A DNA stretch of 19,488 nucleotides from Parachlamydiaceae bacterium. Lineage in GTDB: Bacteria > Chlamydiota > Chlamydiia > Chlamydiales > Parachlamydiaceae. Every line of letters begins with the position of its first letter. The stretch's first letter is position 1. Positions 1-7,175 of the stretch are shown one piece after another. The position numbers and the translations under genes were made by a program. The stretch is taken from NCBI GenBank assembly GCA_013817115.1, contig JACDDG010000003.1, positions 1-19,488 on the forward strand. The letters are read 5' to 3'. Below the pieces are notes generated by a model. That model worked only from the letters and a program-made list of their open reading frames with translations. It was not told the origin of the DNA and made no database searches.

Positions 1-296
1 CCTTAGCCCTCAGGGCCTACACTATGGGCTAGACATATACCGCTCCCTCTGGAGCTCCGGGCACATTACTGATGGTACGGTCGCCTATATTTTTTTGACG
101 CATACAATATGCGGACAAAATTTGACATCAGATCCTAATCGCTTTTTCACCTTAATTTCCATTTTTGTGCAAACAAACCAATAATAAAGAATGAATAAAA
201 ATTTTTTTTGCTATGATATTGCAGTAGTGAAACTTTTAACTTAGTTACAAATTAATCTGTGCGGCCTTAATAATTGGCTGACTTTATAGAGAGCAT
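1..296. other. Left-edge region without a convincing gene
   Basis: No convincing gene is seen. A + strand frame is open from base 2 to a TAA at 182-184 (about 60 codons, no start inside the window). It could be the tail of a gene entering from the left, but its composition is not persuasive. On the minus strand a 24-codon frame (103 to 29) ends in a Pro/Gly-rich tail and is equally unsupported. Bases 36-60 are locally GC-rich and contain a short GAGC/GCTC inverted repeat. From about 160 onward the sequence is very AT-rich, as expected for a promoter region; TATGAT at 212-217 could be a -10 element for the following gene, but no good -35 is visible. Confidence 0.4.
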
Positions 297-1643
297 ATGA
301 GTTTACCTGAAATAAACCAAATCATCCAACTGACAATTGAAGATTTCGGAAGTCATGGGGAAGGCGTAGGCCATCTTGATGGCTACACAATTTTTGTCGA
401 AGGAGTTTTACCCGGAGAAGTAATCGAAGGGCGATTAATTCAGCGTCAGAAAAAATTTGGTCGTGCAACGCTTATTAATTTAATTAAGCCTTCTCCAGAC
501 CGTCAAAAGCCAATCTGTCAATTATTTGGTAAGTGTGGGGGCTGCCAGCTAATGCACCTTACATATCAGAAACAATTGCACATGAAACAGCAAAAAGTTA
601 TCGACGCCTTGCAAAGAATTGGTAAAATTAATGATGTTGATGTTCCCGTATGCCTGCCCTCGCCTAAGTCTTTAGCTTATCGAAATAAGATCCAACTCCC
701 TGTTAGAAATGGGAGAACCGGACTTGCTCTCGGAATGTATGCTCATGCTTCTCATGAACTTGTCGAGCTTGATTCATGCCATATACATTGTTCCATGGGA
801 GATGAAATCTTTGCAGAAGTAAATGCTTTGATCAAAAAATCAACTATTTGTGCCTATGATCCCGTAACGGGCAAAGGTGAACTGCGGCATTTGCTCATTA
901 AAAGCGCCATTTACACTCAGCAAGCCTTGGTGATTTTAGTGACAAATGTCATTAAGCCTGAAAAAATGACTTCTTTAGCCGAGCAAATCATGTTGCGGTG
1001 CCCGCAAGTAAAAGGTGTTGTTCAAAACATTAATAAGCAGAATAGCAATACTATTTTATCAAATACATATCAGGTTTTAGCAGGCAGCGATCACATACAA
1101 GAAATGCTAGGCGAGCTTCGTTTCAAAATTTCTCCGGCATCATTTTTTCAAGTAAATCCCGAGCAGGCAGTGCTCTTGTATTCAAAAGCTGTCGAATTTG
1201 CAAATTTGGATGGCACAGAGATCGTTTTGGATGCTTATTGTGGAGTGGGTACACTTTCTCTATTTTTCGCTAAGCATGCTAAAAAGGTACTTGGAGTAGA
1301 GTGTGTTTCGGATGCTATTGTAGATGCTAAAGAAAATGCTGCTTTGAATGGCATAAAAAATGTTTCTTTCGTCTGTAAGCTTTCGGAAGATTATATCGCT
1401 TCTCTTTCAGCAGTAGATGTCGTGGTACTGAATCCACCTCGCAAAGGGTGTGAACCATCGGTTCTTCAAGAGCTAAAACGTTTGCGTCCTAAAACAATCG
1501 TTTACATCTCTTGCGACCCAAGTACACTAGCTCGAGATTTAGCCATTTTACGTGAATATGGCTTTGCCATTGAAGCTATCCAGCCATTTGATATGTTTCC
1601 ACAGACGGCGCATGTGGAGTGTGTTGTTAAGTTAAAGAGTTAA
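297..1643 (+). CDS. rlmD: 23S rRNA (uracil-5-)-methyltransferase, RlmD/RumA type
   Basis: SAM-dependent enzyme that converts a uridine of 23S rRNA to 5-methyluridine; 448 residues, close to the usual family length. An N-terminal TRAM domain (about residues 10-62) is followed by the [4Fe-4S] cysteines C74, C80, C83 and C161, spaced as in E. coli RumA. The SAM-binding motif DAYCGVG lies at 312-318. NPPRKGCE (379-386) and the nucleophile motif SCDPST (405-410, catalytic Cys406) follow, and the general base is probably Glu441 in HVEC. The ATG at 297 gives a complete TRAM domain and is preceded by a purine-rich AGAGAG a few bases upstream. TrmA (tRNA U54) and RlmC are close relatives; the TRAM domain and full cysteine set favour RlmD, although the exact target uridine cannot be read from sequence. 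Confidence 0.92.
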   Translation: MSLPEINQIIQLTIEDFGSHGEGVGHLDGYTIFVEGVLPGEVIEGRLIQRQKKFGRATLINLIKPSPDRQKPICQLFGKCGGCQLMHLTYQKQLHMKQQKVIDALQRIGKINDVDVPVCLPSPKSLAYRNKIQLPVRNGRTGLALGMYAHASHELVELDSCHIHCSMGDEIFAEVNALIKKSTICAYDPVTGKGELRHLLIKSAIYTQQALVILVTNVIKPEKMTSLAEQIMLRCPQVKGVVQNINKQNSNTILSNTYQVLAGSDHIQEMLGELRFKISPASFFQVNPEQAVLLYSKAVEFANLDGTEIVLDAYCGVGTLSLFFAKHAKKVLGVECVSDAIVDAKENAALNGIKNVSFVCKLSEDYIASLSAVDVVVLNPPRKGCEPSVLQELKRLRPKTIVYISCDPSTLARDLAILREYGFAIEAIQPFDMFPQTAHVECVVKLKS

Positions 1644-1670
1644 TGTAGTTCATTATGCAAGGGTGTTTAT

Positions 1671-1847
1671 ATGAACCAAGATATAAGATGGGAACAGCAA
1701 TTCTCCAATTATTCTAAAGCTTTAATAGAATTGAAATCTGCAGTAGAACTTTCTAAAGTAAGATTGTTGTCTAAACTTGAAAAGCAAGGTCTCATTCAGT
1801 GCTTTGAGTATACTTATGAGCTTGCCTGGAAAACATTGAAAGATTAA
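1671..1847 (+). pseudogene. Truncated HI0074-family nucleotidyltransferase-partner protein
   Basis: A 58-codon frame that looks like the N-terminal part of the HI0074/PF08780 'nucleotidyltransferase substrate-binding' family, helical HEPN-like partners of MNT-type nucleotidyltransferases. The hallmark segment, which reads roughly GLIQ.FE.T.ELAWKTLKD in the family, is present at residues 40-58 as GLIQCFEYTYELAWKTLKD. It then stops at TAA, whereas full members are about 130-145 residues. AAGGG at 1659-1663 is a well-placed ribosome binding site for the ATG at 1671. Just downstream, another frame reads LLKDQG before the next gene starts, as if the remaining coding sequence had been deleted or frameshifted. 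It is most likely a broken antitoxin-like partner of the following gene; a functional short form cannot be excluded. Confidence 0.6.
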
Positions 1848-1893
1848 GTTATATAAAAAATTCTGCTTCTTGCTGAAAGATCAAGGTATTTGC

Positions 1894-2208
1894 ATGAAAT
1901 TTGGATTGGAAGATCGAGTTATAGACCAAATCATTGATATACTTAAGACTTTTGTATTTATTGATAAAGCGGTACTGTATGGATCAAGAGCTAAAGGAAA
2001 TTACAAAGAAGGTTCGGACATAGATCTATGTTTGTTTGGAAACGATATCGATCTTATCTTATTGCACAAAGTTAAGTTGACTTTAGACGACATTTTTTTG
2101 CCATACTCTTTCGATCTTTCAGCTTATAATCTTCTCAAAAATCCTGATCTCAAATCCCATATTGACCGTCGAGGAATTGTTTTTTTTACTGCAGTAAAAA
2201 TAAGTTAA
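1894..2208 (+). CDS. Minimal nucleotidyltransferase (MNT/HI0073 family, MntA-like)
   Basis: Small nucleotidyltransferase-fold protein of 104 residues from the ATG at 1894. That start is preferred over an upstream TTG (1870) because AAGG at 1883-1886 is correctly spaced and family members begin with a comparable K-F-G-L stretch. The motif GSRAKGNYKEGSDIDL carries the canonical GSRA...DxD active site, and a second acidic site appears in SFDLSAYNLLKNPDL. In the HI0073/HI0074 and MntA/HepT arrangements such proteins are encoded beside a HEPN-like partner and can nucleotidylate it. Here the partner gene immediately upstream is truncated, so this may be an orphaned half of a toxin-antitoxin-like module. 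The active-site residues look intact. Confidence 0.82.
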   Translation: MKFGLEDRVIDQIIDILKTFVFIDKAVLYGSRAKGNYKEGSDIDLCLFGNDIDLILLHKVKLTLDDIFLPYSFDLSAYNLLKNPDLKSHIDRRGIVFFTAVKIS

Positions 2209-2338
2209 TGAAAATTAATCAATAGCAATAGTGCATCTTAGCTCTTTTGGAATTCTCACATACATGTACGATGATAAATGAATTCAATCATTGCTCCTCA
2301 CTGAAACGACCAAACCTTGAAATCTGTACGATCTTATA

Positions 2339-2863
2339 TTAAACCCTGAATTGTTTAATAATTTCGTCTTCATCTTCTATTGGTACAATAAAATTCCAAA
2401 TATGTTTTTGAAAATCTTTGCAGGACAGTAGAGCTAAAGATTCATTGAGTAATGATACATTAATTTTTAAAATTAGATAAATAATTTCTTTTGGAAAGAT
2501 GAAAAAATTTGAATAGCCATCTTTAAAGCCCTCTAAAAGCACGATTTTTCTATCCAATTCAAGATTTTTTTGGTTTATTGAATATTTCATAACCGCTGCT
2601 GAATAAGAGTTTTCAAATGCTCGATTGAAAATCGAAAAAATATTAAATTTTGTATTATTATTATTAAAATAATTCTCAACGTCCTCAATAATTATACTAT
2701 CGCTTTCGACATTGGTTGTTTTCCGTGGATGTAAGATGGTTCGCAAATTTTGACATATATTTGCGGAGCTATATTTTAATTCGAGAACGTTTCTACATAA
2801 AATAAATTTGTTAAAGGAGTCGTGGCTGCTGGATGATGGAGAATTCAGGAAATTTTGCATCAT
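2339..2863 (-). CDS. Hypothetical protein, member of a local two-gene paralogous family
   Basis: Not recognised. 174 residues, very AT-rich codons, start at two adjacent ATGs, no clear Shine-Dalgarno, no signal peptide. The C-terminal third contains PKEIIYLIL (124-132), then LLSCKDFQKHIW (145-156). This part and the middle (ENYFNNNN...ENSYSAAV) align by eye with the minus-strand gene at 7176-7658, so the two are paralogues. The pattern hydrophobic-P-K-E/D-I-I-x-x-I-L followed by a Cys/Phe/Trp helix faintly recalls an F-box, a motif used by amoeba symbionts to reach host ubiquitin ligases. It sits at the C-terminus rather than the usual N-terminus, so this is only a suggestion. Stray gene between accessory elements; function unknown. 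Confidence 0.6.
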   Translation of the reverse strand: MMQNFLNSPSSSSHDSFNKFILCRNVLELKYSSANICQNLRTILHPRKTTNVESDSIIIEDVENYFNNNNTKFNIFSIFNRAFENSYSAAVMKYSINQKNLELDRKIVLLEGFKDGYSNFFIFPKEIIYLILKINVSLLNESLALLSCKDFQKHIWNFIVPIEDEDEIIKQFRV

Positions 2864-3466
2864 ATTAATATATTTAAATTTAAAATTAATAATAACACTT
2901 AGAGCATTTATTTAAATATAATAAACGTGTCAAATATTTTAGGTGATTTCATAAGAAAGGAAGGGAACTCATCTTGGGAAGAAAAGTGAGCGAAAATTAT
3001 TTGAAAACTTCAACACATATTATAATTTAATCATCTCCAAAAAAAATGGGTACGTGAAGAATTGTGACAGAGATTTATAAGGACAAACGATCTTAATGAC
3101 AAAGGACAATAATGACACCAAAGACCATAACGACAAAAAAAATAACGACAAACAAAGAATAACTTACATTCTGATTACGTTTGGGCGATGTTTCGTCACT
3201 GATGAGCTCCCGTTGGCTGGAGCGAAGACCTGGGGTAAGAATTCGACATTCATTAAATTCATTGAATTTCTATCGTTAAATTGTTGCGCAAAAAAAGTAA
3301 ACATAGTAACATATGAAATGTTATGTTTATTTTAGTCAGTTTTTATGTTGTAATATAGGTTTTATATGTTTAATTTAAGCGCCAACTGCTGTCTAGGTTA
3401 TAAAGAATTTATTAGCCAATTGTTAGTTATAGAAAAATCTTTATAAAACGATGGATTAGTCGATAA
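2864..3466. other. AT-rich intergenic stretch, no convincing gene
   Basis: About 600 bp without a gene I can support. A 79-codon + frame (3096-3335) begins with a lysine/asparagine/aspartate-only run produced by degenerate short direct repeats of the type AAYGACAAA (about 3075-3155), and looks incidental. On the minus strand a 29-codon frame overlaps the same place. Bases 3181-3240 are distinctly less AT-rich than their surroundings and may be a fragment of something imported. They include a hammerhead-like core described under findings. The 3298-3329 hairpin is listed separately. Confidence 0.45.
3298..3329. repeat. AT-rich hairpin, possible weak terminator
   Basis: Imperfect inverted repeat: TAAACATA...ACAT on the left pairs with ATGT TATGTTTA on the right, with a 3-base bulge (GTA) and a short loop, followed by TTTT. 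It could end transcription on the + strand, but stem GC content is low and no real gene is recognised just upstream. Confidence 0.25.
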
Positions 3467-3973
3467 AAAAGAAAAATAAATGATTTCTTTAAAAATACCG
3501 CGGAATATCTTGTTGACAAAAGAGGAAAAGAAGCAATTAATTTAGGTTCTATTACGGCCAAAATAGAAAAAATTTCGTCAGATGATAGGCTTTTAGGTAA
3601 ATTCCGTGATTATTTAATCGATATCGTAAAGATTTGCGCTGAGAAAAGTGGCGAATTCACAGCTGAAAATATCCAAAACTTCGGCATAAAGGATAAGGTA
3701 GCTTTATTTGAGATAGCGAAACTCTGCGCTCAGCAAAGCGGGGACACAGCTAAATATATCCAAAAGTTCGGGATAATAGATGAGGGTGCCTTAGTCGAGA
3801 TCGCAAAGCTCTGCGCTCAGCAAAGTGGCTTTTGCACAGCTTACTATATTAAAAACTTCGGGATAATAGAAGAGGGTGCCTTAGTCGAGATCGCAAAGCT
3901 CTGCGCTCAGCAAAATGGCTGGTGCACAGCTTGCTATATTAAAAACTTCGGAATAAAAGATGAGGGGCCTTAA
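3467..3973 (+). pseudogene. 5' fragment of the repeat gene, start codon missing
   Basis: Open frame carrying DFFKNTAEYLVDKRGKEAI, a linker, one degenerate unit and the first repeats, up to NFGIKDEGP and a frameshift stop at 3971-3973. No ATG, GTG or TTG occurs in frame between the preceding stop and the repeats, and the ATG at 3480 is in another frame and terminates after 21 codons. The true start is therefore mutated (the ATA codon at 3476 is a candidate) or was removed. Two of the units carry GIIDE/GIIEE instead of the commoner GIKDE. The fragment is probably not translated from its own signals. Confidence 0.55.
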
Positions 3974-5043
3974 TCGAGATCGCAAAGCTCTGCGCTCAGC
4001 AAAGCGGAGCGGGCATAGCTGAAAATATCCAAGAGTTTGAAATAAAAGATGAGAATGTCTTAATCGAAATCGCAAAGCTCTGCTCTAAGCAAGACGTCTG
4101 TGCAACTGCTAAGTTTATCCAAAACTTTGGAATAAGAGATGAGGGCACCTTAATTGAGATCGCAAGGCTCTTCGCTCAGCAAAGTGGCGGTCGCACACTT
4201 CTATTTATCCAAAAATTCAGCATAAAAAATGAGAGCGTCCTAATTGAATTCGCAAAGCTCTCTGCTCAGCAAAATGGTTCGTTCACGGCTGAATATATTC
4301 AAAATTTCGGTATAAAAGATGAGGGCGCCTTAACCGAAATCGCAAAACTTTGCGCTCAACAAAAAGGCAACAGCACAGCTGAATATATCCAAAACTTCGG
4401 AATAAAAGATGAAGGCGTCTTAACCGAAATCGCAAAGCTCTGCGCTCAGCAAAATGGCAGGTACACAGCTTGCTATATTAAAAACTTCGAAATAAAAGAT
4501 GAGGGGACCTTAATCGAGATCGCAAAGCTCTGCGCTCAGCAAAGCGGCCTAGGCACAGCGGAACATATGTGTGCAACAGCTGAGTTTATTCAAAACTTTG
4601 GAATAAGAGATGAGGGCACCTTAATTGAGATCGCAAGGCTCTTCACTCAGCAAAGTGGCGGTCGCACAGCTCTATTTATCCAAAAATTCAGCATAAAAAA
4701 TGAGGGCGTCTTAATTGAATTCGCAAAGCTCTCCGCTCAGCAAAATGGTTGGTTCACGGCTCAATATATTCAAAATTTCGGTATAAAAGATGAGGCCGCT
4801 ATTATTGATATCGCAAAACTATGCGCCCAGCAAAACGGCACGGGCACAGCTCTCCATATCAAAAACTTAGGAATAAAAGATGAGGGCACCTTAATAGAGA
4901 TCGCAAAGCTCTGCGCTCAACAAAGCGGAGCTGGCACAGCTGAGAATATCCAAAACTTTGGGATAAAAGATGAAGGTGCTTTATTTGAGTTATTTTTGGT
5001 TTCTCTCAAATACGACAAGTCTGTTTATATGCAAATGAAAAAT
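3677..5043 (+). repeat. Tandem array of about 15 90-bp (30-residue) repeats
   Basis: The unit consensus is NFGIKDEGxLIEIAKLCAQ then QxGxxTAxxIQ. The unit begins at 3677 and the last, degenerate unit at 4954. A further degenerate unit precedes the array (about 3590-3676). Most units are exactly 30 codons. One at about 3677 is 29, and one at the junction near 4570 is 37 because of a segmental duplication. Polar, aliphatic and small residues alternate as in helix-turn-helix solenoid repeats (HEAT- or Sel1-like in style), but I cannot assign a named repeat family. Nucleotide similarity between units is high enough to favour slippage and unequal recombination. Confidence 0.85.
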
Positions 5044-5760
5044 TTTAAGCCTCTTCCAGGTATAGTCAATAAATTAGCTGATCTGGTTGAGGTCTTGAAA
5101 AGTAGTGATGAAGAGGAAGCTCGTAGAATAATGTTGTACGAAACATTGAGTGAAATGGTTGAAAATTTTTCATGCTCAGATGAGATTAAAAATGCAATAA
5201 ATGATCTAACTTCCGAAATCGCAAAATATAGCCCCCATGTTCAAAGAGAGGCAGCTATTTGGCTAGTGCATTCATTGCTATTAATGGAGAGGTCAGAATC
5301 GCAAACTATTGACTGGATTATTAGTAGTGGATTATTGCGTGAGCTCGGCAATTTGCGTCATCCTAATCTTAGTCATTTGTTTACTACCGGTTTATTCGAA
5401 TTAGGCGCCAGCAAAAATAAGCATGAATGGGAAGACTTTATAAACCGCACAAACGGTCTCAATGGGCTCAGTCTCTTGGCAATTCCCCTTTTTGAGATGC
5501 AGGAACAAGGGGTAAACAAACAGCTAATTTTTAAATTTATTAATTATTTAAGTTCTCTCGATATAAGCGGACATGCGCCACTTAAATCGGTATTTGCTGT
5601 AAGAAATCTTTTGGAAGCTGTCCAATTGCTTTCATCGACAGATATTCTTACCCCTGAAAAAAAATCTTCTGGTTTTGCAAAATTTTTTCCTAAACCAAAA
5701 AAGATGATCAAACACAAATTGAAAAAAATGCCGTTGCAGCAAAAGGGCTACTCCAATTGA
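4567..5760 (+). CDS. Repeat-protein fragment (central part of the broken gene)
   Basis: The longest ATG-initiated piece of the broken repeat gene, 397 codons. The frame is really open from 3970, so the ATG at 4567 is not a natural start: it lies inside a repeat, at a duplication junction, and has no ribosome binding site. Residues 1-150 are the last five 30-residue units. The remainder is a helical region without recognisable motifs, with hydrophobic heptad-like stretches (LVEVLKSSDEEEARRIM, IWLVHSLLLMERSE). It ends in a lysine-rich stretch before TGA (5758-5760). In the alternative frame used by the restored protein, the sequence continues smoothly into the next segment. It is probably a pseudogene remnant, although a shortened protein could be made. 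Confidence 0.5.
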   Translation: MCATAEFIQNFGIRDEGTLIEIARLFTQQSGGRTALFIQKFSIKNEGVLIEFAKLSAQQNGWFTAQYIQNFGIKDEAAIIDIAKLCAQQNGTGTALHIKNLGIKDEGTLIEIAKLCAQQSGAGTAENIQNFGIKDEGALFELFLVSLKYDKSVYMQMKNFKPLPGIVNKLADLVEVLKSSDEEEARRIMLYETLSEMVENFSCSDEIKNAINDLTSEIAKYSPHVQREAAIWLVHSLLLMERSESQTIDWIISSGLLRELGNLRHPNLSHLFTTGLFELGASKNKHEWEDFINRTNGLNGLSLLAIPLFEMQEQGVNKQLIFKFINYLSSLDISGHAPLKSVFAVRNLLEAVQLLSSTDILTPEKKSSGFAKFFPKPKKMIKHKLKKMPLQQKGYSN

Positions 5761-5901
5761 AAGATACACAATGGACAGATTCAGAAAAGGACAAAGGGGG
5801 GTGTTTCAGATAAATATGAAGAAATATTTGGAAGTAGCCGCAATTCTAGCGGACTTATTACCTATGCCGCAGGCCTTAAAACTTTAGGGGAACAGGAAGT
5901 A

Positions 5902-6951
5902 ATGGATTGTCTTGGTCGGTATGTAGACCTTGTTTTTTTCGGGACATTTAAAGAGGTGCGTTATGACACCAAAAACAATCCTCATCTAGCCAAAGTATTA
6001 GAAAAAAGACCTGATATTTTGGATAAATGGAAGCAAGAAGAGAAGGTAAACTTCGCAGAGATACATTCAGAAGGGATGGCTAAAGATGTTTTTAATATAA
6101 AGGCATGGCTAAGAACAAAATTAATCGTTCACAAGCATCTTGGGGAAGAAAATTTATCCTATTTTGAAAAATACCTTAATGCTGAATCCGATGAAATAAG
6201 AAAAAGTATTTCATCAGAATTAAAACAAGAATGGGAAAAAAATGTGGAAGGTAAAAAAAAGCAGGAAGTGAATCAAAGTCCTATTTTATTAAATTTGAAG
6301 TTCCAAATGGAGTGTATTAAATTGATAAAGGTAGGTACTGTAGAAAACATTAAAATGCTTAAAAATAACTTTCAAGAAATAGGAAAAATTATCCTTACCT
6401 CGCAATACAAGAACAGCGAGTTTGCAAATGATGTAAATGGTTTTATTGAATCAATAGAAATGAAAAAAGAAACAGTCGATGAAAGTCATTATCAAGCGAT
6501 AATCACAGATGACCCCATTGATTTGCTCCTCTGCGGTACAGATGTCGCGGGTAGCTGCCAGAGACTAGATGGGGGCGCCAATCTCAATAAGGGGTTACTT
6601 GGCTACTTAATGGATGGCAAGAACCGGCTACTAGTCATTAAGGAGAAGAATGAAAAGATTGTTGCTCGCTGCATGCTAAAGCTATTATGGGATGGTGAAC
6701 AACCGGTATTGTATCGGGAGGACTTTTATCCTGATACATTAACTAAACTGCAGCGTGATGCGCTTGAACACCTCGCAAAAAAGCTCTCAGTAAAATTGAA
6801 TGTACCCCTTACAAATAGCTCTGAAGGTGCACCCTACGGAAGAAAACTACATTCTCTTGGAGGGCCTGCCCCTTACGAATACACTGATGGTGGTGGCGGT
6901 GTTCAAAAAAATGGGATTTATACGATCGAAGGAGCCAAACAGATTCTCTAA
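5902..6951 (+). CDS. C-terminal fragment of the repeat protein with a conserved-looking Gly/Cys domain
   Basis: 349 codons from the first ATG; the frame is open from 5761 and the residues before the ATG (DKYEEIFGSSRNSSGLITYA) look like genuine protein. It is therefore the 3' part of the broken gene rather than an independent one. Residues about 60-200 are charged and helical. From about 205 the character changes: GTDVAGSCQRLDGG, GLLGYLMDGKNRLLVIKE, KIVARCMLKLLWD, LYREDFYP, and a terminal SLGGPAPYEYTDGGGG. This tail has the spacing and glycine/aromatic signature of a compact, well-conserved domain (I have a sense of similar tails in other large bacterial repeat proteins) but I cannot name it. 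There are no membrane segments or signal peptide. Confidence 0.55.
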   Translation: MDCLGRYVDLVFFGTFKEVRYDTKNNPHLAKVLEKRPDILDKWKQEEKVNFAEIHSEGMAKDVFNIKAWLRTKLIVHKHLGEENLSYFEKYLNAESDEIRKSISSELKQEWEKNVEGKKKQEVNQSPILLNLKFQMECIKLIKVGTVENIKMLKNNFQEIGKIILTSQYKNSEFANDVNGFIESIEMKKETVDESHYQAIITDDPIDLLLCGTDVAGSCQRLDGGANLNKGLLGYLMDGKNRLLVIKEKNEKIVARCMLKLLWDGEQPVLYREDFYPDTLTKLQRDALEHLAKKLSVKLNVPLTNSSEGAPYGRKLHSLGGPAPYEYTDGGGGVQKNGIYTIEGAKQIL

Positions 6952-6962
6952 TAATTAGTTAA

Positions 6963-7120
6963 ATGCCGAAGAGTGTTCAAATTTTGGATTTTTGGCTTTG
7001 AGAAAGCCCCGGAATTAAGCGATCACAGCCGACTTAATATTATAATATGGGGTCGTTTTTGATCGCTTAATCGAGGGAGCTTTCTTTGCCAAAAACCAAA
7101 ATTTGAACGCACTTCGGTAT
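6963..7120. repeat. 158-bp imperfect palindrome (two ~70-bp inverted arms)
   Basis: The left arm 6963-7033 and right arm 7051-7120 are inverted copies of each other with few mismatches. Matching blocks include ATRCCGAAG, GTTCAAATTTTGG, TTTTTGGC, AAAG and ATTAAGCGATCA; the loop is about 17 AT-rich bases. The structure follows the broken repeat gene by about a dozen bases and lies between convergent genes, so it could act as a bidirectional terminator. Its length and the near-copy of one end at 11825-11845 fit a dispersed palindromic or MITE-like element better. No transposase gene or clear target-site duplication is visible. Confidence 0.75.
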
Positions 7121-7175
7121 AACACAATGTGGTATGCCGGCAATATAGAACTTGCTACAGCTACTTGGCTTTGAA

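Larger units (their letters stand above)
3467..6951 (+). pseudogene. Broken giant gene: 30-residue tandem-repeat protein with long C-terminal region
   Basis: Reading across frames gives one protein of roughly 1,150 residues: a short N-terminal segment, about 16 tandem 30-residue units, then a non-repetitive C-terminal part of about 630 residues. Damage visible: (i) the frame opens after a TAA at 3464-3466 and has no ATG, GTG or TTG before the repeats; (ii) one base is missing near 3964-3969 (GAGGGGCCT where sister repeats have one more base), giving a TAA at 3971-3973; (iii) near the repeat gene's 3' end there is either an in-frame TGA (5758-5760) or two compensating indels in an A7 run (5722-5728) and a G6 run (5796-5801). 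In the second case the bypassed frame reads the protein-like AVAAKGLLQLKDTQWTDSEK. The repeats suggest an alpha-helical solenoid for protein contacts. Decay, phase variation and homopolymer sequencing error are all possible. Confidence 0.7.

Noticed and set aside
1..184. Frame open to the left edge
   Set aside because: Only about 60 codons with no recognisable motif and atypical composition; it may be chance.
3096..3335. 79-codon + strand frame
   Set aside because: Its N-terminal half is a K/N/D-only product of short degenerate repeats, it has no family resemblance and no ribosome binding site, and it ends inside an AT-rich hairpin.
3881..4075. Minus-strand frame inside the 90-bp repeat array
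   Set aside because: It is a shadow of the repeats; its own repetition simply mirrors the sense-strand units.
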